Shown: positions 1 to 8,779, numbered from the stretch's first letter. The stretch is 64,000 bases of DNA from Saccharothrix sp. ALI-22-I (GCF_001984175.1 NZ_MTQP01000039.1:27889-91888); one strand, 5' to 3'. Notes: generated by a model not told the origin, from the letters alone. Numbers and translations: made by a program.

Positions 1-442
1 CCGCCGTGCCGCGCAGGTCCGTGCCGCGGTGCCGGGCGGCGGTGGTCAGGCAGTGCGCCGCGCACGCCGCGGGCTCGGCGAACACCAGGCGCCGAGCGGA
101 CACGCCCGACGGGGCGACCGGCAGCGCCCGCGCCACGGCGTCCTCCTCACCGCACACCCACAGCGCACGGGCGAACCCGGTCCCACGTCGCACCGGCGGG
201 TTCGGGTCCAGGCACACCCGGGTGCCCGGCGGCAGCCGCGCCGTGGAACTGTCCACCACCTCGCCCACCAGTTCGTGCCCGAACTGGCCAGGGCCGCCGC
301 GGGTGCCCGCGACCTCCTTCAGGTCGGAGCGGCACACGCCCATCAGCTCGGTGCGCACGAGCACCCCGTGCGCACCCTCGTGCCGCACGGGCGGTTCGGC
401 GGACAGCACCGGTCCCGCCGCCGACAGCTGCACCGCGCGCAC
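1..442 (-). CDS. Zinc-type alcohol dehydrogenase, N-terminal part (cyclitol reductase candidate)
   Basis: Reverse-strand gene cut by the left window edge; only the first ~147 residues are present. It reads as a medium-chain zinc dehydrogenase: Cys37 in GVCRSD is placed like the catalytic-zinc cysteine, and FGHELVG follows at about 54-60. The GTG start abuts the TAG of the aminotransferase, with GGAG nine bases ahead, so it is the fifth gene of the leftward operon. Family knowledge: the validamycin cluster has a zinc-dehydrogenase-like cyclitol reductase (ValN) that saturates the valienone/valienol ring. By context this gene could do the same or reduce a cyclitol ketone; the substrate is inference. 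The C-terminal NAD(P) domain lies outside the window. Confidence 0.75.
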   Translation of the reverse strand, partial: MRAVQLSAAGPVLSAEPPVRHEGAHGVLVRTELMGVCRSDLKEVAGTRGGPGQFGHELVGEVVDSSTARLPPGTRVCLDPNPPVRRGTGFARALWVCGEEDAVARALPVAPSGVSARRLVFAEPAACAAHCLTTAARHRGTDLRGTA

Positions 443-1711
443 CTACAGCATCTCCAACGCCTCGCCGAACCGGTCGGCGATCAGGTGGGCGTCCTCGACG
501 GTCAGCACCAGCGGCGGGCGCAGCTCGATCACGTTGCCCTCGCCGTGCTCGGACACCCTGGTGATCACCCCGCGCGCGGACAGCGCCTTGTTCAGCGCGG
601 CGGCCAGGCGCGGCGAGCGCGACCCGTCCGGCTCGGCCAGCTCCACGCCCAGCATCAGGCCGACGCCGCGCACCTCGTCCAGGCACGGGTGGTCGGCGCG
701 CAGCGCGGTCAGCCGCTCCAGCAGCACCGCGCCGGTGGTCCGCACGGTGGCCAGGAACTCCGGCTGCCGCACGATCTCCAGCGCCACGGTCGCCGCGGCG
801 GCGGACAAGGTGTGGCCGCCGTAGGTGAAGCCGTGCATGGACCTTGGCATCCCCACCAGGTGTTCCTCGGTGAGGATCGCGGCCAGCGGCAGGCCGCTGC
901 CGGTCAGCCCCTTGGCGGTGGTCAGGATGTGCGGGCTGACCCCGAAGTGCTCGGCGGCGAAGAGCCTGCCGGTGCGGCCCATGCCGGTCTGGTTCTCGTC
1001 GAAGATCAGCACGATCTCCCGCGCCTCGCAGAAGTCCTTGAGCCGCTGCAAGTAGCCCGGTGGAGGCACGACGTTGCCGCCTACGCCGCTGATCGGCTCG
1101 ATGATCATCGCGGCGACGCTGCCGGAGGAGGCGTAAGCGATGAAGTCCTCGATGCGGTCGACGCACCACAGCCCGCACGAGTCCGGTGTCTGGCGGTAGA
1201 AGCAGCGGTGGCAGTACGGTTCGGGTACCCGCACCGCGCCGGGCATGTGGTAGGGGAACGGAGCGCGCATCCGCGACGTGCCGTTGTAGCTGGCGGTGGC
1301 GATGCTCTGGCCGACGTGCCCGCGGAACGGCACGATCACGTCGCGCTTGCCGGTGTGCCACTGGGCGATCTTGATCGCGCCCTCGTTCGCGGTGGAGCCG
1401 CTCGCGCTGCGCAGGTTGACCCGCGTCAGGTTCGCCGGGCTCAGCTCCACCAGCTGCCTCATCACCTCGTTGGTCGGACCGGTCTGGAACGACGAACTGG
1501 CGAACACCAGGTCGTCCGCCTGCTCCTTGACCGCCGCGACCACGGCCGGGTGGTTGTGCCCCAGCACCAGGTTGAACGTGCCGGACACGCAGTCGAGGTA
1601 CTCGCGGCCGGTGGAATCCCACACCCGCACGCCCTCACCGCGCACCAGCAGCGCGTCACCCAGCTCGTAGTACGCGTGGTCGCGTGGGTCGATGCCGGTG
1701 AGCGGGTTCAT
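443..1711 (-). CDS. Class III PLP aminotransferase (ValM-like cyclitol aminotransferase)
   Basis: 422-residue class III (glutamate-1-semialdehyde/ornithine type) aminotransferase. The PLP-binding Asp238 sits in DENQTGMGRTG and the Schiff-base Lys267 in TTAKGLTGSG. Four cysteines (167, 170, 179, 183) follow the CxxC...CxxxC arrangement seen in some class III enzymes. The ATG shares one base with the TGA of the upstream pseudoglycosyltransferase gene, so the two are translationally coupled. In validamycin synthesis the equivalent step aminates valienone/validone 7-phosphate to the amine acceptor joined by VldE; placement beside a VldE homologue makes that the likely role. Family is clear from sequence; substrate is inferred from context. 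Confidence 0.88.
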   Translation of the reverse strand: MNPLTGIDPRDHAYYELGDALLVRGEGVRVWDSTGREYLDCVSGTFNLVLGHNHPAVVAAVKEQADDLVFASSSFQTGPTNEVMRQLVELSPANLTRVNLRSASGSTANEGAIKIAQWHTGKRDVIVPFRGHVGQSIATASYNGTSRMRAPFPYHMPGAVRVPEPYCHRCFYRQTPDSCGLWCVDRIEDFIAYASSGSVAAMIIEPISGVGGNVVPPPGYLQRLKDFCEAREIVLIFDENQTGMGRTGRLFAAEHFGVSPHILTTAKGLTGSGLPLAAILTEEHLVGMPRSMHGFTYGGHTLSAAAATVALEIVRQPEFLATVRTTGAVLLERLTALRADHPCLDEVRGVGLMLGVELAEPDGSRSPRLAAALNKALSARGVITRVSEHGEGNVIELRPPLVLTVEDAHLIADRFGEALEML

Positions 1712-3138
1712 CAGCGCAGCCCCAGGCTCTCCAACTGGTTGTCCACCCACCGCTCCAGCGTCCAGGGCCGTGCGGTGTCGCGGCGCGCCCGCGCGGCCTC
1801 GGCGCGCCGCTCCGGCGGTGCGAGCAGCCCGGCGGCGATGGCCTCGGCCTGCTCCACGACGTCCTGCGGGTTCACCGTGCGGCACACCGGGCCCAGGATC
1901 TCCGCCGCGCCCGCCATCTCCGACAGCACCACGTCCGCGTCGCGCCGGTTGACCAGCGGGGCCTCGAATACGCTGAGGTTCTGACCATCCACGGTGGAGT
2001 TGAACACGAGCAGGTCGGCCCGTTCGAAGCAGCCGAAGGTGTGGTTCACGTCGTTGTCGCAGTGCGTGCGCACGGAGTCCTCGCCCAGTTCCGCGTTGGC
2101 CGCGGTGACCTCCTCCTCGACTCGTCGCACGTAGTCGGCGTTGGCCTGGACGTAGAGCCGGTTGGGGTTCATGCGCACCAGCATCCGCGTGCCGCGCAGC
2201 TCCGGGTTGTCCTGCACCGCTTTGACGAACGCCCGCACCGCGCGCCAGGCGTTCTTGATCGGATCGGTCCGTCCTGAGTGGACGACCAGTCGGTGCTGAC
2301 CTGCCCACTCGGCGATGCCCTCGGGCAGCTTGGAGTCGCGTCGCGTCAACGTCTCCGGGCTGTAGCCGAGGGGCTGGGTGCGCACCCTCGTGGTGCGCCC
2401 GCGCAGGCGGACCACCGCGGCGGAGTGGTCGACCTCGGCGTCGGGCAGCAGGTCGGCCACGCAGGACAGGAAGTTCGCCGTCCACCGGCTGGTGAAGAAC
2501 CCGATGACGTCGGCGGCCAGCATTCCCTCCAGCACCTCGACGCGGATGGGCTTGGGCAGGATGCGCCAGTAGTCGGCCGACGGCCACGGGATGTGCACGA
2601 ACAGCAGGATCGGCGCGTCCGGCCGGTGTGCCCTGATCCGCGCGGGCACGCACACGAGCTGGTAGTCGTGCACCAGGTACACCGGGTCGGGGTCGTCGGC
2701 GGACCGGGTGACCATCTCGTCCGCGAAGTCGGCGGTGAACTCGGCGAACCGCTCCCACGCGCCCCGCGTCGCCGGGCCGAAGGTCGGGGTGGTCCAGCGG
2801 TCCCAGCCGTAGTTGTTGCCGGCCCACATCAGCTCGGCGGTGAGGAAGTCCTGCACCACGCGGAACGTCTCGCGGTCGTGACGCAGGTGGTGGACCCGGA
2901 TGGTGCGGCCCGACGGCAGCTCCACGACCGTGCCGTCGGGGTGCTGCTCGGCCGCGCGGTGGTCGTCGTCGGTGTCGGCGCTGACGATCCACGACACGTC
3001 CAGGTACCCGGCCTGCTCGGCGACGACGTTGCCGGTGCCGCCGGGAGCCAGCCACGCCCGCAGCTCACCGGTGTCCTCGTCCGGCGCGTAGGTGACGACG
3101 GCCCGCTTGCTTGCCAGGAACAGGTGCTTGTCGGTCAA
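1711..3138 (-). CDS. VldE/ValL-like pseudoglycosyltransferase (validoxylamine 7'-phosphate synthase type)
   Basis: 475 residues, GT20/trehalose-6-phosphate-synthase fold but matching VldE along its whole length as far as I recall that protein. Visible marks: APGGTGNVVAEQAG (31-44), HDYQL (157-161), HIPWPSADYWR (182-192), SGRTDPIKN (288-296, where OtsA has the Arg/Lys phosphate-binding pair) and STVDGQNLSVFEAPLVN (381-397, the nucleotide-binding loop). VldE couples GDP-valienol to validamine 7-phosphate through a C-N-C bond without a true sugar. The TTG start overlaps the TGA of the upstream reductase gene (TTGA) and has GGAGG four bases ahead; no better start is visible. It is the diagnostic gene of the cluster. 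Whether donor and acceptor are exactly those of validamycin is not shown by sequence. Confidence 0.9.
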   Translation of the reverse strand: MTDKHLFLASKRAVVTYAPDEDTGELRAWLAPGGTGNVVAEQAGYLDVSWIVSADTDDDHRAAEQHPDGTVVELPSGRTIRVHHLRHDRETFRVVQDFLTAELMWAGNNYGWDRWTTPTFGPATRGAWERFAEFTADFADEMVTRSADDPDPVYLVHDYQLVCVPARIRAHRPDAPILLFVHIPWPSADYWRILPKPIRVEVLEGMLAADVIGFFTSRWTANFLSCVADLLPDAEVDHSAAVVRLRGRTTRVRTQPLGYSPETLTRRDSKLPEGIAEWAGQHRLVVHSGRTDPIKNAWRAVRAFVKAVQDNPELRGTRMLVRMNPNRLYVQANADYVRRVEEEVTAANAELGEDSVRTHCDNDVNHTFGCFERADLLVFNSTVDGQNLSVFEAPLVNRRDADVVLSEMAGAAEILGPVCRTVNPQDVVEQAEAIAAGLLAPPERRAEAARARRDTARPWTLERWVDNQLESLGLR

Positions 3139-4049
3139 CGGTCCTCCACTGCTCGGTGCGTCTGGTCCAGTGCTTCGGACAACCTCCGCGCGTTCTCGTC
3201 CACCCCCAGGGGCTCCAGCCCGACCAACTCCGGCAGCCGGGCTGCCCGTTCGCTGTGCAGGCAGGCGTTCTCCGGGCGGCAGGAGTAGGGGCCGTCGGCG
3301 CGCTTGGAGGGCCGCAACAGGCTCGCGTCCAGGTCGAGCACGGCGGCGATGCGCAGCGCCCACTCGTGCCGCGTCAGCCGATCCGGCCCACCCAGGTGCA
3401 GCAGTCCCGTGCGCCCGGCGGCCAGCAGCGCCGCTGTCCAGGCGGCCACGTCGTCCACGTGCACCGGGGTGTTCCAGTGGTCGTCCGGTACCCGGAGCTC
3501 GCGGCCGGCACGGAGGGTGCGGACACAGGTCGTGGCGAAGTTGGGCCGCAGCCCGTCGGGATCCCAGCCGTACACCAGGCTCACCCGCAGCACCAGCGCC
3601 GCGCCGGTGTCGAGCAACGTGCGCTCGGCGGCGAGTTTGGCCGTGCCGTAAGCGTTGGCGGGACTGGTCGGGTCGGACTCGCCGCAACTGGGCCGGGTGC
3701 CGTCGAAGACGTTGTCGGTGGAGATCAGCAGGACCGGGCGGCCGTCCGCGGCGTCGGCGAGGTTGCGAGCCCCACCCGCGTGTGCGGCCCTCGCGGCTTC
3801 GGGGTTGGCCTCGCACCAGGTGATGTCGGAAGGACCGTGCACCACGACCACGGAGTCGGGGGAGTGTTCGCGCACCGCGACCCGGCAGGCGTCGGCATCC
3901 CGCACGTCCAGCGGATACCAGGGCAGCCCGGCCGCGGACGCGGCGGCGGGACGTCGTCGTGAGCAGACCACCGCGTGGTCGCCCCGCCCGAGCAGGTGCG
4001 CGGCGATCGTGCCGCCGAGGTAGCCGCTGCCGACCACGAGCGCCTTCAC
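3135..4049 (-). CDS. RmlD-like NAD(P)-dependent reductase (extended SDR)
   Basis: 304-residue extended short-chain dehydrogenase. The N-terminal VVGSGYLGGTIAAHL is the Rossmann glycine motif, STDNVFDG resembles the serine-containing strand of RmlD, and YGTAK carries the Tyr-x-x-x-Lys pair. The family includes dTDP-4-keto-6-deoxysugar reductases and sugar epimerases. Two GTG codons are adjacent; the second (4049) is seven bases from GGAG and is preferred. It is followed by a TTGA overlap with the pseudoglycosyltransferase gene. In this operon it may reduce a keto-cyclitol, for example valienone to valienol phosphate, before nucleotide activation. That role is inference; a deoxysugar role is possible, but no other deoxysugar genes are nearby. 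Confidence 0.75.
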   Translation of the reverse strand: MKALVVGSGYLGGTIAAHLLGRGDHAVVCSRRRPAAASAAGLPWYPLDVRDADACRVAVREHSPDSVVVVHGPSDITWCEANPEAARAAHAGGARNLADAADGRPVLLISTDNVFDGTRPSCGESDPTSPANAYGTAKLAAERTLLDTGAALVLRVSLVYGWDPDGLRPNFATTCVRTLRAGRELRVPDDHWNTPVHVDDVAAWTAALLAAGRTGLLHLGGPDRLTRHEWALRIAAVLDLDASLLRPSKRADGPYSCRPENACLHSERAARLPELVGLEPLGVDENARRLSEALDQTHRAVEDR

Positions 4050-4209
4050 CACACCGCTCCCCGCCCCGGCCCGCCTCGGCCGTCGGTGTCGGGGCGTACC
4101 GGGCGTCGCGGCGGTCGGTACGCCTGCTGGTCGGCGCTGAGGTTCTGGGAGGAGCGGAGGTTGCCGCAGACGCACCAACGACCGCGGTGCCGCTCGGCGC
4201 AGCGCCCCC

Positions 4210-5388
4210 TCACCGTGCCACCGCCGCGGGTGCGCGCACCACCGCGGACGCGACGGCCACCACCAAGCCGCCGCACGCCACGGCGGTCAGCGCCGTGGTC
4301 AACCCCCACGCCCCGGCCAGCACGCCGACCACCGGCGGGCTGACCAGGAAACCCAGGTACGACAACGTGGTGACGGCGGCAATGGCACCCGGACGGCGCG
4401 CGTCGTCGACCGCCGCGCCTGCCAAACCCAGCAGCGTCGGCAAGGCCGGGGCCAGTCCCACGCCCGCGACCGCGAAGCCGGCCAGCGCGAGCACCGACGG
4501 CAGCCCGGCCGCGGCGGACAGCGCCGCCGTGCCGACGCCGACCGCGCCCAACACGCCCCCGGCCAGCAGCAGCACCCGGCCGGAGACCCGGTCGCCCCGC
4601 CACTGGGCCAGCAGCCGACCCGCGAACAGGCCGGACATGTAGCACGCGGGGGCGGCGCTGCCCAGCAGCGGACCGGCACCCAGGCTCTCCTCCAAGTGCA
4701 GCGCACCCCACTGCTCGACGGCGTTCTCCAGGAACAGCACTACCGCGGCGAGCAGCCCGAACGCGATCAGTAGCGGCGCGGTCGAGCGGTGTGCCCCCGG
4801 TTCGGCGGCCGGAGCGCGCCACCCGGAGCGGTCCACCGCCAGGAGCGCGCTGAGCAGTACCAGGGCGGCGATCACCAGCAACACCGGCAACGGTCCCGCG
4901 CCGCCTTGCCGGGCCAGGCCGACGGCGGGCGCGGCCAGCACCATGGCCAGCGGGGTCGCGGCGTGGACCTTGTTGAACAGCCGCACACCGTGGCGCGCTT
5001 CGTGGGCGGCGGTGGTGGTGTTGAGGGCGACCTCGATCGCCCCGGAGGTGGCGCCCACCAGCAGCAACGCCCCGGCGAAGGTCAGCGGCGAGGTCGCCAG
5101 GCCCGGCAGCGCGCAGGCCACCGCGAACGCCGTCAGCACCACCGGCAGCGTCCACGCCCGCAGCGCGCGGACCAAGGGCGCGGTCGCGACCATGGCCGGC
5201 AGCGCACCCGCCGGGATGCCGAACAGGGCGAGGCCGAGCTGGGTGTCGGTCGCGCCGACCTGATCCTTGAGCCCCGGCAGCAGTGCGGCCCAGCTGCCCC
5301 AGAACAGGCCCCAGCTCGCCGCTGCGGCGATCAACCCCACGTGCAGGGGACGTCCGGCTGGGATGACCGGCACGAATGACCCTCCCAT
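4210..5388 (-). CDS. MFS transporter (cyclitol cluster exporter candidate)
   Basis: 392-residue membrane protein with about twelve hydrophobic segments, rich in Ala/Gly/Leu/Val, and an N-terminal LLPGLKDQVGATDTQLG loop typical of a sub-family of bacterial sugar and drug MFS carriers. First gene of the leftward operon, divergent from the cyclase gene, with 160 non-coding bases before the reductase. The validamycin cluster also carries an MFS gene (ValH), so export of the final pseudosugar and self-protection is the simplest role. No residue seen fixes substrate or direction. Confidence 0.75.
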   Translation of the reverse strand: MGGSFVPVIPAGRPLHVGLIAAAASWGLFWGSWAALLPGLKDQVGATDTQLGLALFGIPAGALPAMVATAPLVRALRAWTLPVVLTAFAVACALPGLATSPLTFAGALLLVGATSGAIEVALNTTTAAHEARHGVRLFNKVHAATPLAMVLAAPAVGLARQGGAGPLPVLLVIAALVLLSALLAVDRSGWRAPAAEPGAHRSTAPLLIAFGLLAAVVLFLENAVEQWGALHLEESLGAGPLLGSAAPACYMSGLFAGRLLAQWRGDRVSGRVLLLAGGVLGAVGVGTAALSAAAGLPSVLALAGFAVAGVGLAPALPTLLGLAGAAVDDARRPGAIAAVTTLSYLGFLVSPPVVGVLAGAWGLTTALTAVACGGLVVAVASAVVRAPAAVAR

Positions 5389-5486
5389 CAGTCACGATCC
5401 GTGCAACGGTTGTCTACTGAAAGTTACTCTGGCACGGTTGGAATGACAACACGTGCCCTTTTCGGGTGATCCCCGAGAGGAGAACG
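5389..5486. promoter_or_regulatory. Divergent promoter region of the two cyclitol operons
   Basis: Roughly 100 bases between the MFS gene (leftward) and the cyclase gene (rightward). It is AT-richer than its surroundings and holds inverted repeats: GGCACG (5431-5436) with CGTGCC (5452-5457), and GTTGTC (5409-5414) with GACAAC (5445-5450). These may be regulator sites. No cluster regulator gene is visible inside the window. A GAGGAG ribosome site at about 5477-5482 fixes the cyclase start at 5487 rather than the GTG at 5466. Confidence 0.5.
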
Positions 5487-6644
5487 ATGGACCGTCCCGG
5501 CTATCAGATCCGTGACAACATCTCCCTCCCCGACAGCCTCGGCCCTGTGCGCGTCGACGTCACACGCGACGACTCGTACCGCATTCACGTGCTGGCCGAC
5601 GTGGACAGCGCGGTCCGAACGCTCCTGGCCGAACTCGACGACCGCCACGCCGTGGTGATCACCGACCAGGTGGTGGCCGACCTGCACGCGGGGCGCTTCA
5701 CGTCGGCGCTGGCCGACCGGGGCCTGCTGCTGGGCGTCCACGCGATGCCCGCGGGTGAGAAGAGCAAGTCGCTCACCACCGCCTTCGAGCTCATCGACTG
5801 GCTGGCCGAGGTCGACTTCGCCCGCCGCGACGTGGTGGTGGCGCTCGGCGGTGGCGTGGTGGTCGACACCGCCGGCTTCGTCGCCAGCGCCTACATGCGC
5901 GGCGTGCCGTACGTGAACGTGCCGACCACGTTGCTGGCCCAGGTCGACGCGGGCATCGGGGGCAAGGTCGCGGTGGACCACAGCGAGGCCAAGAACCTCG
6001 TGGGCGCCTTCTACCAGCCCAGAGCGGTGATCTCCTGCCTGGAGCACCTGAGCACGCTGGACGCCCGTCAGGTCCGCTCCGGGCTGGCCGAGGTGGTCAA
6101 GAAGGCCGTGATCGCCTCACCGCAGCTGTTCGAGTTCATCGAGGAGCGCGTTGACGAACTGGTGGCGTGCGCGTCTCCGGCGATCGGCGTGCTGGTGCAC
6201 GCCGCCGGCGCGATCAAGACCGAACTGGTCAGCCGCGACCCCTATGAGGCAGACCTGCGCCGATCGCTGAACTTCGGGCACACCACGGGTCATGCCGTCG
6301 AGACCGTCACCGGTTACGGCCCTGTGCTGCACGGCGAGGCCGTCGCGTTCGGCATGGCGGTGGCCGTGGACGTGGCCCGCGACCGCGGGCTGGTCGTGCC
6401 CGGGGTGGCCGACCGGATCATCGGGCTGATCCGGCGGCTGGGCCTGCCCGTGACGCTGCGCGAGCTCGCCGGCCAACCGGCCGTCGACGACGTGCTGGCC
6501 GCGATGACCAAGATCCGGCAGATCCGCGACGGCAGCCTGCGTTTCGTGCTGCCCGTGGAGCCGGGCACCACGATCATCGCCGAGGACGTCACCGAGGACG
6601 AGGTTCGCCGGGCACTGCTGCGCGACCGGACGGCCGCGCCGTGA
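5487..6644 (+). CDS. Sugar-phosphate cyclase (2-epi-valiolone / 2-epi-5-epi-valiolone synthase type)
   Basis: 385-residue member of the dehydroquinate-synthase-like sugar phosphate cyclases, which close sedoheptulose 7-phosphate or DAHP to carbocycles using NAD and a divalent metal. Visible: MPAGEKSKS (87-95), GGGVVVDTAGF (121-131), VPTTLLAQVDAGIGGK (145-160), AKNLVGAF (168-175), and metal/active-site positions E202, N262, H265, H269 and H282. Neighbouring VldE, aminotransferase and kinase genes argue for sedoheptulose 7-phosphate as substrate and a valiolone-type product. The GIGGKVAVDHSEAKN loop and the RRSLNFGH motif look more DHQS-like than the GIKTGVN loop I recall for AcbC-type EEVS, so an EVS-type enzyme (as described from Actinosynnema mirum) is a good alternative. 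Its stop overlaps the next start (GTGA). Confidence 0.85.
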   Translation: MDRPGYQIRDNISLPDSLGPVRVDVTRDDSYRIHVLADVDSAVRTLLAELDDRHAVVITDQVVADLHAGRFTSALADRGLLLGVHAMPAGEKSKSLTTAFELIDWLAEVDFARRDVVVALGGGVVVDTAGFVASAYMRGVPYVNVPTTLLAQVDAGIGGKVAVDHSEAKNLVGAFYQPRAVISCLEHLSTLDARQVRSGLAEVVKKAVIASPQLFEFIEERVDELVACASPAIGVLVHAAGAIKTELVSRDPYEADLRRSLNFGHTTGHAVETVTGYGPVLHGEAVAFGMAVAVDVARDRGLVVPGVADRIIGLIRRLGLPVTLRELAGQPAVDDVLAAMTKIRQIRDGSLRFVLPVEPGTTIIAEDVTEDEVRRALLRDRTAAP

Positions 6645-8779
6645 GCCCGCTGTGGACGTTGGACGCCGGTGGCACCACCACCACCGCCACCGGGCCCGGC
6701 GGGCGGCTGCGCAGCGGGTCGGTCAACCCGGCCTCGGTCGGCGACGAGCGGGCGGGCAGCACGCTGCGGTCGTTGTTCGCCGACCTCGGGGCCCGGCTGC
6801 GCGGCGAGCCCGCCTTGGGCTGGATCGCCACGGCCACGCTCGACCCGGTCGCTCCCCGGCCCGAGCTGGACCGGCTGCGCGCGCTGGCCGTCGACGCGGG
6901 GCTGCGCGGACGGGCGGTGGTGTCCAACGACGCGGTGCCCTGGCTGGTCGCGCCGCCGCTGTCGGGCCGGGGAGCGGTCGTCGTGTGCGGGACCGGGTCG
7001 GGGTTCCTGGCCTGCGACGGTGTGAGCGCGCCGACGCGGGTGGGCGGCTGCGAGTACCTGGGCAGCGACGAAGGCAGCGCGTTCGACATCGGGTTGGCCG
7101 GACTGCGCGCCGCGGTGCGCGCGGGGGACGGTCGGGGCCCGGCGACCGCGCTCGCGGCGGCGTTCCGGCCGACGCCCGCGCTGTTGGCGCGCGATCTGGC
7201 GGCGCGGGCGTTCCCCAAGGCCGATGTCGCCGCCCTGGCTCCGGTGGTGTGCCGGACGTGGCTGGAGGGCGATGACGTGGCGGCGTCCGTGGTGGCGCGT
7301 GCGGTGGACGAGCTGGTGGTCGGTGTCGCCGCCGCGGCGCGGTCCGCGGGTTTGGTGGACGGGTACCGGGTCGCGGCGGGCGGGGGTGTGCTGCGGGGCA
7401 GTCCCGACCTGCTGGCGGAGTTGGACCGGGCGCTGCGCGCGGCGCTGCCGGTGATCGAGGTCGTGCCGGTGTTCGACCCGGACGACGCGGTGCTGGGCGC
7501 GCTCACCGCTTGCGCCCGCGACGGCGACCTCGTCCTGCCGCCCGGCGCCGAGGGGTCCTGCGCCTGGCTGCTGGACCTCGCGCCCGACCGGGTCGTCCCG
7601 GCGTCGAGGTCGGGCGATCCCGCACCGGAGGTGTCCGGGCCGGGGGATTCCAGCGCGGAGCCCCGGGTAGCGGAGCCCCGGGTAGCGGTGGTCCCGGAAC
7701 AACACGCTTCGAGCACATCGACTGCCGGACCGGCGGCTTCCGGGCCGGTGGCGGCTGAACCGGCGGTTTCCGGACCGGCGGAACCGAGGCCGAGCACGCA
7801 ACGGCCGGCGGTCACCGCGCCCGTGGCGGTGGGGTTGTGCCTGGCCGCGTGGGGTGGCGCGGGGCTGGACGCCGCGATCACCGCCGCCGCCGAGTCCGGT
7901 GTGGACGCCGTGGACCTGCCGACCGACACCACTTCCGGGTTGGTCGACGCCGATCGCTGGGCCGACGACGCGGACTACCGGGCCGACCTGCGCGCCGCGC
8001 TGCGCCCGGTCGTCGTCACCTGCGTCAGCAACAGCCGCGACGCCCAACTCCTGCTCGGCCCGCACGGCCCGCACACCGATCCCGTGCTGCGCGGCAGCCC
8101 GGACGAGAAGCGGGCGCACGCGTTGCGGCACGCCTCGCACGCCGTGCGGATCGCCGCGGACCTCGGCGCCGGGCAGGTCCGGCTCATGCTGGGCGTGCCC
8201 GACCTGGCGCGTTGGCTGTCCTGGTGGCACAGCGACGTCGGGTGGGACGACAATATCGCCGCCTGGCGCGAGGCCGCCGATCCCTTGCTCGACCTGGCTG
8301 CCGAGCACGGCGTGGAGCTGCTCGTGGAACCCCATCCCAAGCAGGTCGCCCACGACCCGCCGAGTACGCGAACCCTGCTCGACGCCGTCGCCGGGCACCG
8401 CGCGTCGGTGCGAGTGTGCCTGGACATCGCCAACATCGCCGCCACCGGGCACGACCCGCTGGCCTGCGTGCGCGGCTGGGGCGCCGACCTGGGCGCCGCG
8501 CACGCCAAGGATTTGCAGCGCTGGACCGGCGCGGACGTCCCGACCGGTGCGGGCTGGTCCCGCTACGGGCCCGGACCCGCGATCAGGTTCCGCGCCCTGG
8601 GCAGCGGCGACCTGCCGTGGCCCGCGCTGATCGCCGCGCTGCTCGACGAGGACTTCACCGGGGTGCTCTACGTCGAGCACGAGGACGCCCTGCTGCCGCG
8701 GCGGCAGGGCGTCGCCAACTCGGTGCGGCTGCTGCGCGCGCTGCTGCCCGACCGCCAACCGCAAGGGAGGACGTGGTGA
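6641..8779 (+). CDS. Fused cyclitol kinase (BadF/GlcNAc-kinase fold) and sugar isomerase/dehydratase TIM barrel
   Basis: 712 residues in two domains. Residues 1-310: ASKHA-type kinase with phosphate loop DAGGTTT (8-14), VVVCGTGSGF (113-122), GSDEGSAFDIG (141-151) and adenosine-side AAGGGV (245-250), like N-acetylglucosamine kinases and ValC, the valienone/valiolone kinase. Residues about 315-390: Pro/Ala/Ser/Glu-rich linker encoded partly by a 15-bp tandem duplication. Residues 395-700: xylose-isomerase-like TIM barrel with the metal set E563 (VEPHPKQ), D595 (CLDIANI), H621 (AHAKD) and E679 (YVEHED), as in IolE dehydratase and tagatose epimerases. Starts by GTGA overlap with the cyclase. Likely phosphorylates the C7 cyclitol and epimerises or dehydrates it; the order of reactions is inference. 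Confidence 0.85.
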   Translation: MSPLWTLDAGGTTTTATGPGGRLRSGSVNPASVGDERAGSTLRSLFADLGARLRGEPALGWIATATLDPVAPRPELDRLRALAVDAGLRGRAVVSNDAVPWLVAPPLSGRGAVVVCGTGSGFLACDGVSAPTRVGGCEYLGSDEGSAFDIGLAGLRAAVRAGDGRGPATALAAAFRPTPALLARDLAARAFPKADVAALAPVVCRTWLEGDDVAASVVARAVDELVVGVAAAARSAGLVDGYRVAAGGGVLRGSPDLLAELDRALRAALPVIEVVPVFDPDDAVLGALTACARDGDLVLPPGAEGSCAWLLDLAPDRVVPASRSGDPAPEVSGPGDSSAEPRVAEPRVAVVPEQHASSTSTAGPAASGPVAAEPAVSGPAEPRPSTQRPAVTAPVAVGLCLAAWGGAGLDAAITAAAESGVDAVDLPTDTTSGLVDADRWADDADYRADLRAALRPVVVTCVSNSRDAQLLLGPHGPHTDPVLRGSPDEKRAHALRHASHAVRIAADLGAGQVRLMLGVPDLARWLSWWHSDVGWDDNIAAWREAADPLLDLAAEHGVELLVEPHPKQVAHDPPSTRTLLDAVAGHRASVRVCLDIANIAATGHDPLACVRGWGADLGAAHAKDLQRWTGADVPTGAGWSRYGPGPAIRFRALGSGDLPWPALIAALLDEDFTGVLYVEHEDALLPRRQGVANSVRLLRALLPDRQPQGRTW

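Noticed and set aside
29..1984. Long forward open frame of 651 codons
   Set aside because: Antisense to the aminotransferase and pseudoglycosyltransferase genes; product is His/Arg/Gly-rich with no motifs. Shadow of GC-biased codons.
5487..6644. Housekeeping 3-dehydroquinate synthase (aroB)
   Set aside because: No shikimate genes nearby and close coupling to cyclitol kinase, nucleotidyltransferase and VldE-like genes; a sugar-phosphate cyclase role fits better, although the active-site pattern is DHQS-like.
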